Part shown: positions 1 through 8,478 of the stretch, piece after piece
How the letters are laid out: each line of letters starts with the position of its first letter
Numbering within the stretch: the first letter of the stretch is position 1
DNA from: a virus
Direction: 5' to 3' (one strand)
Virus record (IMG/VR): IMGVR_UViG_3300042988_001038
Location: 1 to 25,491 of that record
DNA length: 25,491 nt
Notes under the pieces: generated by a model
Seen by the model: the letters and a program-made list of their open reading frames with translations, nothing else
What the model was told of the DNA's origin: nothing
Databases searched by the model: none
Translations under genes and position numbers: made by a program

Positions 1-150
1 GTCGACCTGTCCGCAGCGGTCAAGCTGGCCGAAGCGTTCCCCATCGAGTTTTTCACCGTCACCAACACGATCACCGAGCTGACCGGGCAAGGCGCGGAGG
101 CTGCCGACCTGGGAAAGCCCGAAGCCGCCTCGCAAACGACCCCGGGCTAA
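1..150 (+). CDS. Tail assembly chaperone, G-like (5' end outside window)
   Basis: The reading frame is open from base 1 and ends with TAA at 148-150, leaving the last 49 residues. The family is inferred from position and architecture rather than similarity: it is the gene just before the tape measure, and it contains an in-frame G GGA AAG heptamer at 111-117, the same as the lambda G/T frameshift site. In lambda the G protein and its G-T fusion coat the tape measure during tail assembly and are absent from the virion. The -1 frame is open throughout and leads into the next ORF, as the frameshift model needs. The N-terminal part is missing, so domain content cannot be judged. Confidence 0.65.
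   Translation, partial: VDLSAAVKLAEAFPIEFFTVTNTITELTGQGAEAADLGKPEAASQTTPG
111..117 (+). promoter_or_regulatory. Programmed -1 frameshift slippery heptamer GGGAAAG
   Basis: In the upstream frame the codons are GGA (112-114) and AAG (115-117), preceded by G111. Slipping back one base re-pairs them as GGG and AAA. Reading then resumes at 117 with GCC and runs open to the TAA at 303-305. Lambda uses this same heptamer for its G-T tail chaperone. Position, phase and an open downstream frame all fit. Confidence 0.75.
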
Positions 151-305
151 TGCTTTCCATGCAGGTCCTGGAAATGCGCGGCGGCTACCTCTACCAACAC
201 CGGCCCGACGTGATGCCGCACGGCTACCTGACAGACGAGGAAGTCTCGCTGTGGGCCGCCTACTGGGAACGGCGCGGCAACGAACAACGCGCCAGCAGGC
301 GCTAA
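150..305 (+). CDS. T-domain half of the tail assembly chaperone (frameshift extension)
   Basis: This 51-residue ORF can start on its own at an ATG that shares one base with the upstream stop (TAATG). It is more likely made mainly as the C-terminal extension of the upstream protein after -1 slippage at 111-117. The shifted frame adds 11 codons (117-149) before this ATG, giving a 62-residue extension. The sequence has several aromatic residues and an acidic-then-basic end (LTDEEVSLWAAYWERRG). In lambda the T part contacts the tape measure and recruits the tail tube protein. There is no good ribosome binding site for independent initiation. Function is inferred from context. Confidence 0.65.
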   Translation: MLSMQVLEMRGGYLYQHRPDVMPHGYLTDEEVSLWAAYWERRGNEQRASRR

Positions 306-311
306 AGCACC

Positions 312-2288
312 ATGGCCGACCTGAAACGCTCCATCGAAATCATCTTCGAGGGCAACGACCAGGCGTCGCGCAAGGCTGCCGACGTGCTCGCCAAGGTGCG
401 CGAACTGGAGCAGGCCAGCACCGGCGCCAGCACGGCAGGCGGGAAGCTCGCCAACGAACTGGACAACGTTGGCAAGAAAGCCGAGGGCGTCAACCTCCTG
501 AACACGGCCCTAGGCGCCCTGGCCACAAAGCTGGTGGTTGACCGCTTCATTGAGGCCAACGTTCAGATCGAGCAGTTCGACAAGGCCATCAAGGCAGTCA
601 AGGGCACCAGCGCCGACACCGGGAAGGAACTCGACTACCTGCGCGGCCTTGCCGGCCGCTTTGGCGTCGAACTGGGCGCGCTGACGAAGACCTACACGTC
701 GCTGACCGCGGCCACCGTTGGCACCAACCTCGAAGGCCAGGCGACCCGGAACATCTTCGAGGCCGTCACCAAGGCCATGGCGGCCACTGGCAAGAGCAGC
801 GAGGAAACAGGCGGCGCCCTGCGAGCGATTGAACAGATCGCGGGCAAGGGCAAGGTGCAGATGGAAGAACTGCGCGGCCAGCTGGGCGACCGGCTGCCGG
901 GTGCGATGCAGATCGCCGCGCGAGCCATGGGCACCACCACTGCGGGCCTGGAGGACATCGTGAAGGGCGGGCTATCCGCCTCCGAGTTCCTGCCCCGCTT
1001 TGCCGCCGAGATCGAACGCACCTTCAACGGCGCCACGTTTGACGGCTACGTCAACAGCATGGCCCGCCTGCGCAATGCAGTGGACGAGGCCCTCGTCGAC
1101 ATCGGCAATACGGGCGCCTTCGAGGGATTGACACGCGGGGTCAACGCTGTCACGGCGATCCTGACGGGCGCCACGTCCACGGTCAAACTGTTCGGCGAAC
1201 AGCTGGCCGCCATTGCCGTCTTCTTCGAGCAAGGGTTGACGGGCAAAGGCTTTGACCTGAGCGCCCTCGGGTTCAACACCACGGAGTCATTGAACAAGGC
1301 CGCCAGCAGCACCCGCAGCCTTGTAGACGCCCTCACAGGCGCCAAGCCGGCCGCACAGGAGGCCGCACAAGCGGTTAACGAATTCAGCGCCGAGACGAAG
1401 CTCCTGCAGGCACAGAACGACGCCGCCAGCAAGGCTACGGCCGAGCTTGACGGGCTGTTGAAGCGCCTGGGCGTCAACCCGAAGAAGTTTCAAAGCGGCA
1501 TCGAGGAAATCGTCCGCGACCTGGAAGCGCTGGCGAACAACCCCGCCGTGACCGGCGACAAGTTCCTCGCTGGCTTCGAGGCCGCGTTGAAGCGCGTCCG
1601 CAGCAATGACGACATCAACCAGCTAGGCGCGCAGCTGACGAAGGCGTTTCTTGACGGCAAGATCGGAAGCGACGCCTTCAACATCGCGACCGTTGACCTC
1701 GCCAAAGCTACCGCAGGAGTCGCCAAGGCATCCGGCGAGGCCACCAAGAGCGTAGACGCGCAGGCAAAGGCCCTGGCAGCCGCCGAGAAGGCCGCACAGC
1801 GCGCCGAGGAACGCCAGCAGCAGTTCCGGCTGGAGCTGGAGAAGCTCGCCAGCAATGAGCGGATCAAGAACATTGAGGCCAAAGTCTCGCTGAACATCGC
1901 GGATCTGCAGGAGCAGACGAAGCGCGTTCAGGCGCTGATCGGCAGCATTGACAACACGGTCAACAACACCGGCGACCTGTTGAAGTCGCTTTTCGGCCAG
2001 CTCCAGAACTTCGGCACCCTGGACTGGGGCGCCCGCCGCCTGGTCGAGGAACAGATCAACCTCGAAAACCAGCGCCGCCAGCAGGCCCTGAACCTACAGA
2101 AGTCGCTGACCGAGGCGCAGGTCAAGTACCTGAACGCGCAGGCTTCCTCGCTTGAGCGTGGCGATGCTGTCATCAAGGTCGACGGCGCAGGGCTGCAGCC
2201 GCACCTTGAAGCGTTCATGTGGGAGATCCTGCGCACGATCCAAATCCGGACGAACGCAGACGGTCTGCAGATGCTGCTGGGGGTGTGA
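312..2288 (+). CDS. Tape measure protein
   Basis: A 658-residue protein, the longest in the window, directly after the chaperone pair. It is rich in Ala, Lys, Glu and Gln, with long helical stretches: an N-terminal helical segment at about 20-60 and a predicted coiled coil near 480-600. A conserved tape-measure signature of tailed phages is present near residue 190 (MEELRGQLGDRLPGA). Tape measure proteins fill the tail tube and set its length. By the usual rule of about 1.5 angstrom per residue this would give a tail near 100 nm, which is inference. The start ATG lies 7 bases after the preceding stop, with only a weak Shine-Dalgarno. Confidence 0.9.
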   Translation: MADLKRSIEIIFEGNDQASRKAADVLAKVRELEQASTGASTAGGKLANELDNVGKKAEGVNLLNTALGALATKLVVDRFIEANVQIEQFDKAIKAVKGTSADTGKELDYLRGLAGRFGVELGALTKTYTSLTAATVGTNLEGQATRNIFEAVTKAMAATGKSSEETGGALRAIEQIAGKGKVQMEELRGQLGDRLPGAMQIAARAMGTTTAGLEDIVKGGLSASEFLPRFAAEIERTFNGATFDGYVNSMARLRNAVDEALVDIGNTGAFEGLTRGVNAVTAILTGATSTVKLFGEQLAAIAVFFEQGLTGKGFDLSALGFNTTESLNKAASSTRSLVDALTGAKPAAQEAAQAVNEFSAETKLLQAQNDAASKATAELDGLLKRLGVNPKKFQSGIEEIVRDLEALANNPAVTGDKFLAGFEAALKRVRSNDDINQLGAQLTKAFLDGKIGSDAFNIATVDLAKATAGVAKASGEATKSVDAQAKALAAAEKAAQRAEERQQQFRLELEKLASNERIKNIEAKVSLNIADLQEQTKRVQALIGSIDNTVNNTGDLLKSLFGQLQNFGTLDWGARRLVEEQINLENQRRQQALNLQKSLTEAQVKYLNAQASSLERGDAVIKVDGAGLQPHLEAFMWEILRTIQIRTNADGLQMLLGV

Positions 2289-2289
2289 C

Positions 2290-2643
2290 GTGCTGGCTAC
2301 TCTGTCCGCGCCGACCTTTGACCTGAGCGGGTACGTCGAAATCGACGTACTGCCCGAAGCGTCATTCACCGATGCGCCGCGCCGGGTCAACCGGGTCAAG
2401 ACGCTGGATGGCGGGGCGGTCATCAATGACGGCGGGTTCAGCGATGCCGACCGCACCATCACCCTGCGATGGCGCCCAACGTCCGAGACGCAGGAGTCGG
2501 CCGTCGAGCGGATGCTGCGGCTGTACTCGCTGATCACCGTCAGCGTGCGCGCTGGCGTCTTCGAGGCTGCGCCGGAGCTGTACAGCCCTGGCCCCAACGA
2601 ATCGACGCTGCGCCTGCTGGTGCTCTCCAAACTCTCCGACTGA
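2290..2643 (+). CDS. Small tail protein following the tape measure
   Basis: A GTG start two bases after the tape measure stop, with a G-rich ribosome binding stretch just upstream, gives 117 residues. An in-frame ATG further upstream (2152) lies inside the tape measure gene and is not needed. The protein looks beta-rich, begins LATLSAPTFDLSGYVEI, and has no signal peptide or membrane segment. Lambda has gpM at this position, but I see no gpM-like sequence. A role in the distal tail or tail tip is inferred from order only. Confidence 0.75.
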   Translation: MLATLSAPTFDLSGYVEIDVLPEASFTDAPRRVNRVKTLDGGAVINDGGFSDADRTITLRWRPTSETQESAVERMLRLYSLITVSVRAGVFEAAPELYSPGPNESTLRLLVLSKLSD

Positions 2644-2655
2644 GGACGACACGCC

Positions 2656-3048
2656 ATGCCGGCCCCATCATCTGCTACGTACTCCGTCACGGCCCTGGTG
2701 GCCGCACATAACTCGCTGGTGACGACCATCGACAGCGGCAGCGGTGCGGGCTTCATCCGCTTGCGCAGTAGCGCCGACGTGCTGCTCGCCCAGATCCCGC
2801 TCGATGACCCTTGCGGAACCGTCAACGGCACCACGGGCCAACTGACGCTGACCATGGACGGACGCGACGAGTCGGCCAACGCCACGGGGACGGTGGCCTA
2901 TGGCGAGATCTGCGACAGTGACGGCGACGTGCACCTCTCCCTGCCTGCACAGTCGGGATCGACGCCAGTCTCCGGAAAACTGGTGATGACCACGCTGTCG
3001 CTGATCGCCGGTGCGCCCGTCGAAGTCCTGAGCGCCACCATCGGCTAG
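2656..3048 (+). CDS. Tail-associated structural protein, unknown role
   Basis: A 130-residue protein with a TGAGGA ribosome binding site 8-9 bases before its ATG. It is Ser/Thr/Gly/Ala-rich and probably all-beta (for example TGQLTLTMDGRDESANATG), like many virion surface or tail-tip proteins. It has no membrane segment, and its two cysteines are not arranged as a metal site. It lies in the + strand tail operon between two other unassigned tail proteins. I do not recognise the family. Confidence 0.75.
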   Translation: MPAPSSATYSVTALVAAHNSLVTTIDSGSGAGFIRLRSSADVLLAQIPLDDPCGTVNGTTGQLTLTMDGRDESANATGTVAYGEICDSDGDVHLSLPAQSGSTPVSGKLVMTTLSLIAGAPVEVLSATIG

Positions 3049-3055
3049 GCCCGCC

Positions 3056-4402
3056 GTGTCGGTTACTTTCGTCGCCGGCACCGAACTCGTCCACGGCGAG
3101 TCATTCGGGGCGCCGCTGACTGCGGCACTGCCGACCGGGCTCGCCAACGGCGACACGGTGCTGGCGTTCGTCTTCACCCGAGACGTGCTCACGGTGCCGT
3201 CAGGGTGGACGCTGGTGTCCGAGTCGGCATCGCACACCCAGGCTAGCGGGCTGAACCCGCAGACGATTGCGGTCTACACCAAAGACACAGTGCTAGCGAC
3301 CGACAGCGGCACCGATGTGGACTGGGAACAGGCGGACTGGGATCTGCGCCTAGGCGTGGCCTACGGGGCATTCCGTGGCGTCGACACGATCTCTGCATCC
3401 AGCAGCGTATCGAGCAACGTCACCACCTGGACGCGCACGCCGCCGACCGTTACCGCGACGGGCAATGGTCAAATGTTGGTGGCCATCGGGTCGACGATCT
3501 ATGCCACTCTGACCGGCGTCAGCCCGAGCTTTCCGACCAGCTTTACCCGCTTCACCGGCGACAGCCTCGATAACTACCGGATTGCCGCCGCCTATCGGTC
3601 GGTCAACACGGGCGACGCGAACTCGGGCGACCTCAACATGGCCCCGGGCGAGACGTTCCCGGGCGGCGGGGCATCAAACGGCCTCGGGTCTATGGTGCTG
3701 CTGCTCACGGCATCCGGCACCGTGGCCGAACCTGTGTGGATCGCAGCCGCCAGCCCGCTCGGTGCTCCGGCCATTCAGGCGCAGACACTGCCGGCCGGGC
3801 GCATCAGCGCGCCGTCGCCGCTGGGGTCGCCGGCCATCCTGGGCTACTTCGACTTAGCGCCCTACGTCGTCGACACGCCGCCGACGCGGTTTGTGATGGA
3901 CCTTGAGACACCCTCGGGCCTTGTGCGGGTGCCGATTTCTAGCTGGCAGGCGACGCTACAGCTTGACCAGGCGCAGTACGTCGGCTGCGTGATCCCGTCG
4001 CCCGGCGACTATGTGGACGACATCGCCTCGGCGACGCGGTTTCACATCTACGGCCTGTTGTCGCTGACCACGGGCGCCACCGTGGAATTCACCCTTGCAT
4101 CCGCGCCCCTGGACTCCGTGCAGTACGCGCAAGGCGCCACGAACTACAGCGCCACGATCAGCGGCTACGAAGACGCCGCGCCCGATGTGATCTGGCCCGA
4201 GAGCACGACACGCACCCTGCAGGGCGTGCGGGCCAGCTACACCACGTCATCCGCGGGCCGCCGTGTGCAATGCTCGATTGACTGGTCGTTGCGCCCCGGG
4301 CAGCTTGCGACGCTGGATGAAGTCGATTTCACGGTCGGCTACATCAATTACAGCGTGAGCGACGGCGACCAGTCGATGACGGTCGGCGAGGCAGAGGCTT
4401 AG
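3056..4402 (+). CDS. Large tail/tail-tip protein, unknown family
   Basis: A 448-residue protein with a GTG start seven bases after the upstream stop. The N-terminal half is Ser/Thr/Gly-rich with repeated beta-strand character. Near residues 228-265 a short motif occurs twice (ASPLGAPAIQAQTLPAGRI, then SPLGSPAILGY), joining an N-terminal domain to a C-terminal one. The layout of beta domains with a short repeated linker suits a tail-tip or adhesin-like virion protein. It is not similar to lambda L, K, I or J as far as I can see. The next gene follows after two bases, so the two are probably co-translated. Confidence 0.75.
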   Translation: MSVTFVAGTELVHGESFGAPLTAALPTGLANGDTVLAFVFTRDVLTVPSGWTLVSESASHTQASGLNPQTIAVYTKDTVLATDSGTDVDWEQADWDLRLGVAYGAFRGVDTISASSSVSSNVTTWTRTPPTVTATGNGQMLVAIGSTIYATLTGVSPSFPTSFTRFTGDSLDNYRIAAAYRSVNTGDANSGDLNMAPGETFPGGGASNGLGSMVLLLTASGTVAEPVWIAAASPLGAPAIQAQTLPAGRISAPSPLGSPAILGYFDLAPYVVDTPPTRFVMDLETPSGLVRVPISSWQATLQLDQAQYVGCVIPSPGDYVDDIASATRFHIYGLLSLTTGATVEFTLASAPLDSVQYAQGATNYSATISGYEDAAPDVIWPESTTRTLQGVRASYTTSSAGRRVQCSIDWSLRPGQLATLDEVDFTVGYINYSVSDGDQSMTVGEAEA

Positions 4403-4404
4403 CC

Positions 4405-5970
4405 GTGGGCTTTGCGCGCATCATCAGCGGCGGGGAAGGCGGGCGCTACACCGTAGCCCTCGACTGGGGCCAGGCCACAAAGGATGCCGTGCTGGCCGCG
4501 CTGTCGGTGCAGCTGGCGGGCCTGCAGGTTCAGCTAGGCCAGGCGCAGGCGAAGCTAGAGACGCAAGACGACCGCGTAACCGCGCTCAATGTGCGGATCC
4601 AAGCCGAGATCGCCGCCATCGTTGCCCGCCAGAACACGCTACCGGCCGGGACGCCGGAGGGCCGCGATGATCGGGTACTGCGGCCACTGCTCGAAGAAGC
4701 CCGAGCCCTGCAGATCGCCCGCGCGCCGCTGCGGTTCAACGTCGAGCGGATCAAGTTTGAGATTGCCAAGTGTCAGAAGTCAATCGCCTACTGGAACAAC
4801 TTTGACGCCGAGGAAACGCGCGAAGTCTGGTGCACCGACCTGACGGAAGACAAGGCAGCCGGCACCTACGCCGCGACGATGGACATCCCCGGGGATTCCT
4901 CGCTGCTGGTGCTGGCCCCTGGCGCACGCACGCCCACCGATGCAGACGGGCAGCTAGTCGCGCGGCAGATGATGGCCCCGCATCAAGCGTTCTTCAACGC
5001 CGCAATCCTGCCGGGCTGGGCAAAGTTCAAGCCGACATACCGATGGGGGACCATCGTCGGCCTGAACTTCGACGCGGACACCGCAGACGTTCAGCTCGCC
5101 ACGGCCACACTTACGCAGCAGGGGCTGGACGTGAATCAGGCGCAGCTGCTGACCGGCGTCCCCGTCGCCTACATGACGTGCGACTGCCGGGCATTCCGGA
5201 TTGATGATCGCGTCGTTGTCGCCTTCGATGGCCAGGACTGGGCATCGCCGCGGGTCGTTGGGTTTCTGGACAACCCGCGAGGCTGCCACGAGCTGGCCTA
5301 TTCGATTTCCGTCGAACACAGCAAGCCGAGCGTGAGCGAAACATGGTTCACAGATCCAAATTACGGATACAGCGACAGCGGGACGATCTGGGATTCTGAG
5401 TTTGTGCCTGGATACACCGCGACCGCACCAAGCCAGCCGCATGCGTGGCTAGGATGGTCGATCCGCTGGCTGTCTGGCGAGACGGCCGACCAGTACACCT
5501 ACCAATATGCCCGCGCTCTTGCATCGGCGGAATGGTTGCATGAAGACCACCCGTTTACGCAGTTCTTCGCCGTCGCGCACTATTACACCCCGTCCGCCTG
5601 TCATGCCTATGTGGTGCAGACCGAGCTGAGCCGCACGACAACCGGCACGCCGCCAGACCAGTTCGTCTACGGCACTTATCGCGTTCAGGTCTACGTGCAC
5701 GGTGCGCCGGGCGGGACGACAACCGGCTATCTGTACCTGTACGAATCGACCAACGACGCCGCCAGCGTGCCCGTGGGTGAGTTTGACGACCCCGATGAAA
5801 TGTCGATTCCGAATGTCGTTTTCGACCCTTCGGACTGGTATCCGTCTTTCACCCGCGTTGTGTCTGGCACGCTCAATGGAGCGCTGCCCTACAGCGTGAC
5901 GGTGACCTATGAACCGTGGACGGCCACGACGTGGAAGCCGGCCAGCGTTTCGCCCCTGGAGGCCGCATGA
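4405..5970 (+). CDS. Large tail protein with N-terminal coiled coil
   Basis: A 521-residue protein with a GTG start two bases after the previous stop. Residues about 25-75 form a Leu/Gln/Ala-rich heptad stretch typical of a coiled coil (SVQLAGLQVQLGQAQAKLE). A second helical part runs to about 135. The rest is mixed and beta-rich, with many aromatic and Thr residues. Length, coiled coil and a beta C-terminus suit a tail tip, central hub or fibre-like protein, but I recognise no family. Its stop overlaps the next start as ATGA, so the two genes are translationally coupled. Confidence 0.75.
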   Translation: MGFARIISGGEGGRYTVALDWGQATKDAVLAALSVQLAGLQVQLGQAQAKLETQDDRVTALNVRIQAEIAAIVARQNTLPAGTPEGRDDRVLRPLLEEARALQIARAPLRFNVERIKFEIAKCQKSIAYWNNFDAEETREVWCTDLTEDKAAGTYAATMDIPGDSSLLVLAPGARTPTDADGQLVARQMMAPHQAFFNAAILPGWAKFKPTYRWGTIVGLNFDADTADVQLATATLTQQGLDVNQAQLLTGVPVAYMTCDCRAFRIDDRVVVAFDGQDWASPRVVGFLDNPRGCHELAYSISVEHSKPSVSETWFTDPNYGYSDSGTIWDSEFVPGYTATAPSQPHAWLGWSIRWLSGETADQYTYQYARALASAEWLHEDHPFTQFFAVAHYYTPSACHAYVVQTELSRTTTGTPPDQFVYGTYRVQVYVHGAPGGTTTGYLYLYESTNDAASVPVGEFDDPDEMSIPNVVFDPSDWYPSFTRVVSGTLNGALPYSVTVTYEPWTATTWKPASVSPLEAA

Positions 5971-6410
5971 TCACCGCACGAATCGTAGGCGTCGAAGGCG
6001 TGCTCAATCTGTTTGGGCAACTCGGGCCGACCCTGGAGAAACACACCATCCTAGGGCTGTCGCAGGCGACCTACGATGGTGCGCAGGCGGGCGCGGGGCG
6101 CCACACAAAGACCGGGGCGCTGTTTCAGTCTCTGTACAACCGGCCGATTCCTACCGGCCGCGCTGTCGGCCACGACCCGCAGCGGGCGCCGCATGCCGTG
6201 TTCGTTAACTTCGGCACCAAGCCGCACGACATCCGGCCGAAGACGAAGAAGTCGCTTCGCTGGCCGTCGGGCGGGAAATTCGTTTTTGCCCGCGCTGTCA
6301 AGCACCCGGGCACGGCAGCAGATCCGTACATGTTCCGCAGCGCGGACGAGGCTATCGCCAAGATGGGCGCCATCGTCGACGCCGCGCTCCGCAAAGCCGA
6401 CAACCGCTGA
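5967..6410 (+). CDS. HK97 gp10-like tail completion protein
   Basis: A 147-residue protein. The ATG at 5967 overlaps the upstream TGA (ATGA); a longer in-frame start at 5916 would lie well inside the previous gene and is less likely. The sequence fits the HK97 gp10-like family: a helical N-terminus, a TGALFQSLY segment, AVFVNFGTKPHDIRPK, a V-K-HPGTAADPYMF stretch and a C-terminal helix. Family members act at the head-tail or tail-terminator interface. They usually lie upstream of the major tail protein and tape measure. Here the gene follows the tail-tip genes, which is unusual. Confidence 0.7.
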   Translation: MITARIVGVEGVLNLFGQLGPTLEKHTILGLSQATYDGAQAGAGRHTKTGALFQSLYNRPIPTGRAVGHDPQRAPHAVFVNFGTKPHDIRPKTKKSLRWPSGGKFVFARAVKHPGTAADPYMFRSADEAIAKMGAIVDAALRKADNR

Positions 6411-6422
6411 AAGGGCCGCACC

Positions 6423-6740
6423 ATGGCAACCGCCTACACCTACGAAGACGCATTTCTGGCGCCGCGCTGCACCGAGGAACGCGAGGATCGCGCCGTTGCC
6501 GATGTGGCCCTGCTAGGCGCGTTCAGCGCCGCATGGACCGAGCGCCTCGTCAAGACGCAGACCTACATCCTCGCGTGCCGCGAGAACCAGTCGGACGCGG
6601 AAGACCTCTACGGCGTGAAGCTCAAGACGTACTCCGCAGCCATGGCGGCCCTGTTGCCGCAGGCCCAGCGCGCCGCAGCGGAAGCCGCCGACGAGATCAG
6701 CGGGACGGGCTTCTTCTCCGTGCCGCTTGAACGCGCCTAG
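6423..6740 (+). CDS. Conserved phage protein, possible head-tail connector
   Basis: A 105-residue, mostly helical, Ala/Glu-rich protein. The AAAGGG upstream of its ATG is a good ribosome binding site. It sits between an HK97 gp10-like gene and a tail-terminator-like gene, the neighbourhood usually held by head-tail adaptor proteins. I cannot assign a family from sequence. It has two cysteines, which do not form a metal site, and no membrane segment. Confidence 0.7.
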   Translation: MATAYTYEDAFLAPRCTEEREDRAVADVALLGAFSAAWTERLVKTQTYILACRENQSDAEDLYGVKLKTYSAAMAALLPQAQRAAAEAADEISGTGFFSVPLERA

Positions 6741-6751
6741 GGGTCGCCGCC

Positions 6752-7123
6752 ATGATGACCACCCTCGAAGCGCTGCGCGACGACCTGGCCGCTATCTCAG
6801 GCGTCCTGTCGTGCAAGATCGGACGCGAACCCGGCGTCAGCCCGGCTGACTTCCCTCTGATCCGACTGGTGCCGGAGCGTGTCACGCCGGGCAAGCCCTA
6901 CGGACGCCGCACGGTCGAAACGCTGATCTTCTTCGGCGTCAAACTGGACGCGGCCGATGGGCTGGAGTCTGTATATGAGGCGCTGTTCACGCTCGAAGCC
7001 AGCATCATTGCAGCGGTGCGCGACATCGGCGGGGTGTATGTGGAAACTATCACCGACCGCGACGAGATAGAGCTTCCCTATAAGCTCATGGCAATCCGGT
7101 GCAACCTGACCGGCGCCGAGTGA
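6752..7123 (+). CDS. Tail terminator-like / minor tail U-like protein
   Basis: A 123-residue protein with the general layout of small tail-terminator proteins: an N-terminal helix (LEALRDDLAAI), a strand with PLIRLVPE, an FFGVKLDA strand, a long helix (YEALFTLEASIIAAV) and a C-terminal strand (YKLMAIRCNLTG). These proteins cap the tail tube and contact the head. It is the last gene of the + strand tail operon. Its stop lies three bases from the stop of the convergent MuF gene with no visible terminator between. The family call is moderate and rests on pattern and position. Confidence 0.6.
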   Translation: MMTTLEALRDDLAAISGVLSCKIGREPGVSPADFPLIRLVPERVTPGKPYGRRTVETLIFFGVKLDAADGLESVYEALFTLEASIIAAVRDIGGVYVETITDRDEIELPYKLMAIRCNLTGAE

Positions 7124-7126
7124 GCG

Positions 7127-8215
7127 TCAGCCGCCGACCGTGCGGATTCGATACGCCGGATCGCGCCCAGCGTTTGCAACAGCCTCGGCTGATTCGCCGC
7201 GTAGCACGCGATCCCGCCTCGCCGCGCTGCCCATGATGCGCGCCGCAACAGACTCCCCGACCCGCGTCAGAAAGTAGCGGTCCGCGCCGTCTACCTCGTC
7301 AGGCACAGGCGATCCGGTCAGATCCAAGCGCGGCGCCACGACGCATCTGCAGAACGGATGCAGCGGCGGGCGCGGCGCCTGCGCCTTCGGGTAGACACCC
7401 GGCCCGAGTCCGTATCGGTCGCGCTGGGTGACGAGCGAGCAGATGCAAGGGATCTGCCGGCCAGGCGCCCGGCGAACCTGCACGAACTCGACATCCACAT
7501 CCGCCATCAGAAGATCCGCCTCGCGGTCCATGTATGCGCGATGCAGTTCGGTGATGGCGATCCGCTTTGCAAAATAGCGCATACGCTCGAAGAACGCCAC
7601 TTCTAGGCGTTTTTCCAGGGCTGTAGCACCCTTACCCCTGGCGATGTCGTCCAAAGCGCCCAGAAGGCCCGTGTAGGCCGCGCGCAGGGCTTGCGTGCTC
7701 AGTCCGTCCGCCTGCATGCGCGCGAACGCGCCTTCAATCTCCGCGGCCAGCTCGGGCGCCCGCACCAACTCGCGCAGGTAGCGCGGAAGGCGATCCTCGC
7801 GCGGGTTGAACTGCAACGGTTCCGCATCTGCCGGCCGGAAGCCGTAGCCCTCGAACAGCTGCAGCGCCAGGGATCGCGCGTCCTGAAAGCCCCGGGCGTG
7901 CTCCTGCACGATGCCCCGCACGTTGGCCCCGACCGCTTCGGCCTCGACGTACAGCCGCCGCGAGAGGCTGACCGGGCCGACCTGAATCGGCACGGATGAC
8001 GCCTCGCCAAGCGACTGCACCAAGATCCGCGACAGAGCAGCAGCCATCGCCGCCTGCAGGTCTTCGCCCAGATCCTGCGTTACCCGCCGCACGGCCTCCA
8101 GAGGGTCGACGCCGGAGCGGATGAGTTGAATCAGGTCAACCTGCGCAAGCCGCGCCGCTTCCTCGATTGCGGCCTCTGCGCCGGCCAGAACTGCAGCCTC
8201 TTCTGCCGGCGTCAT
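7127..8215 (-). CDS. MuF / SPP1 gp7-like head morphogenesis protein
   Basis: A 362-residue, mostly helical protein with the MuF C-terminal domain: an ITELHRAYMDREADL helix near 221-235, VQVRRAPGRQIPCICS with C257 and C259, and the closing HPFCRC motif at 286-291. MuF proteins are minor capsid proteins that bind the portal and, in SPP1, enter the cell with DNA. The ATG overlaps the previous gene's stop (ATGA). A portal gene normally lies between terL and MuF; here there is only an 88-residue protein, so the portal must be encoded elsewhere. This is the last gene of the long - strand transcript. Confidence 0.85.
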   Translation of the reverse strand: MTPAEEAAVLAGAEAAIEEAARLAQVDLIQLIRSGVDPLEAVRRVTQDLGEDLQAAMAAALSRILVQSLGEASSVPIQVGPVSLSRRLYVEAEAVGANVRGIVQEHARGFQDARSLALQLFEGYGFRPADAEPLQFNPREDRLPRYLRELVRAPELAAEIEGAFARMQADGLSTQALRAAYTGLLGALDDIARGKGATALEKRLEVAFFERMRYFAKRIAITELHRAYMDREADLLMADVDVEFVQVRRAPGRQIPCICSLVTQRDRYGLGPGVYPKAQAPRPPLHPFCRCVVAPRLDLTGSPVPDEVDGADRYFLTRVGESVAARIMGSAARRDRVLRGESAEAVANAGRDPAYRIRTVGG

Positions 8216-8478
8216 GCGCAGACCCCTTCACGCTCGGCTGCTGTCTTCGCTGGCGGAGCAGGCTTTGCGACCGGCCCGGCCATGTCCAGGGCCATTTCGA
8301 CCAGGCGCCACGCCTCGACCTTCTGGCAGCCTGAGCGGCGCTGCAGCAACGCGCGGGCCTCCTTCGGCGTGTGGCCGGTTCGGAGCATGGTGATAGCCAT
8401 GACAAGGCGTTTCGCACGCTGCATCGCGCCGGGATTCAATGCGGCAATGCACTCTAGGAGTTCGTCTGTCTGGGTCAT
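8212..8478 (-). CDS. Small helical protein between terL and MuF
   Basis: An 88-residue protein with ATGA overlaps at both ends, to terL upstream and the MuF gene downstream. It is therefore tightly coupled to packaging and head genes. It is helical, with a basic central part (KEARALLQRRSGCQKVEAWR) and an Ala/Pro-rich tail. No family is recognised. The position suggests a head or packaging accessory factor. It is far too short to be a portal protein. Confidence 0.7.
   Translation of the reverse strand: MTQTDELLECIAALNPGAMQRAKRLVMAITMLRTGHTPKEARALLQRRSGCQKVEAWRLVEMALDMAGPVAKPAPPAKTAAEREGVCA

Noticed and set aside
302-2236. Several long - strand frames over the tape measure gene
   Set aside because: They are antisense shadows in high-GC coding DNA; their Ser/Arg/Ala composition and lack of initiation signals do not support genes.
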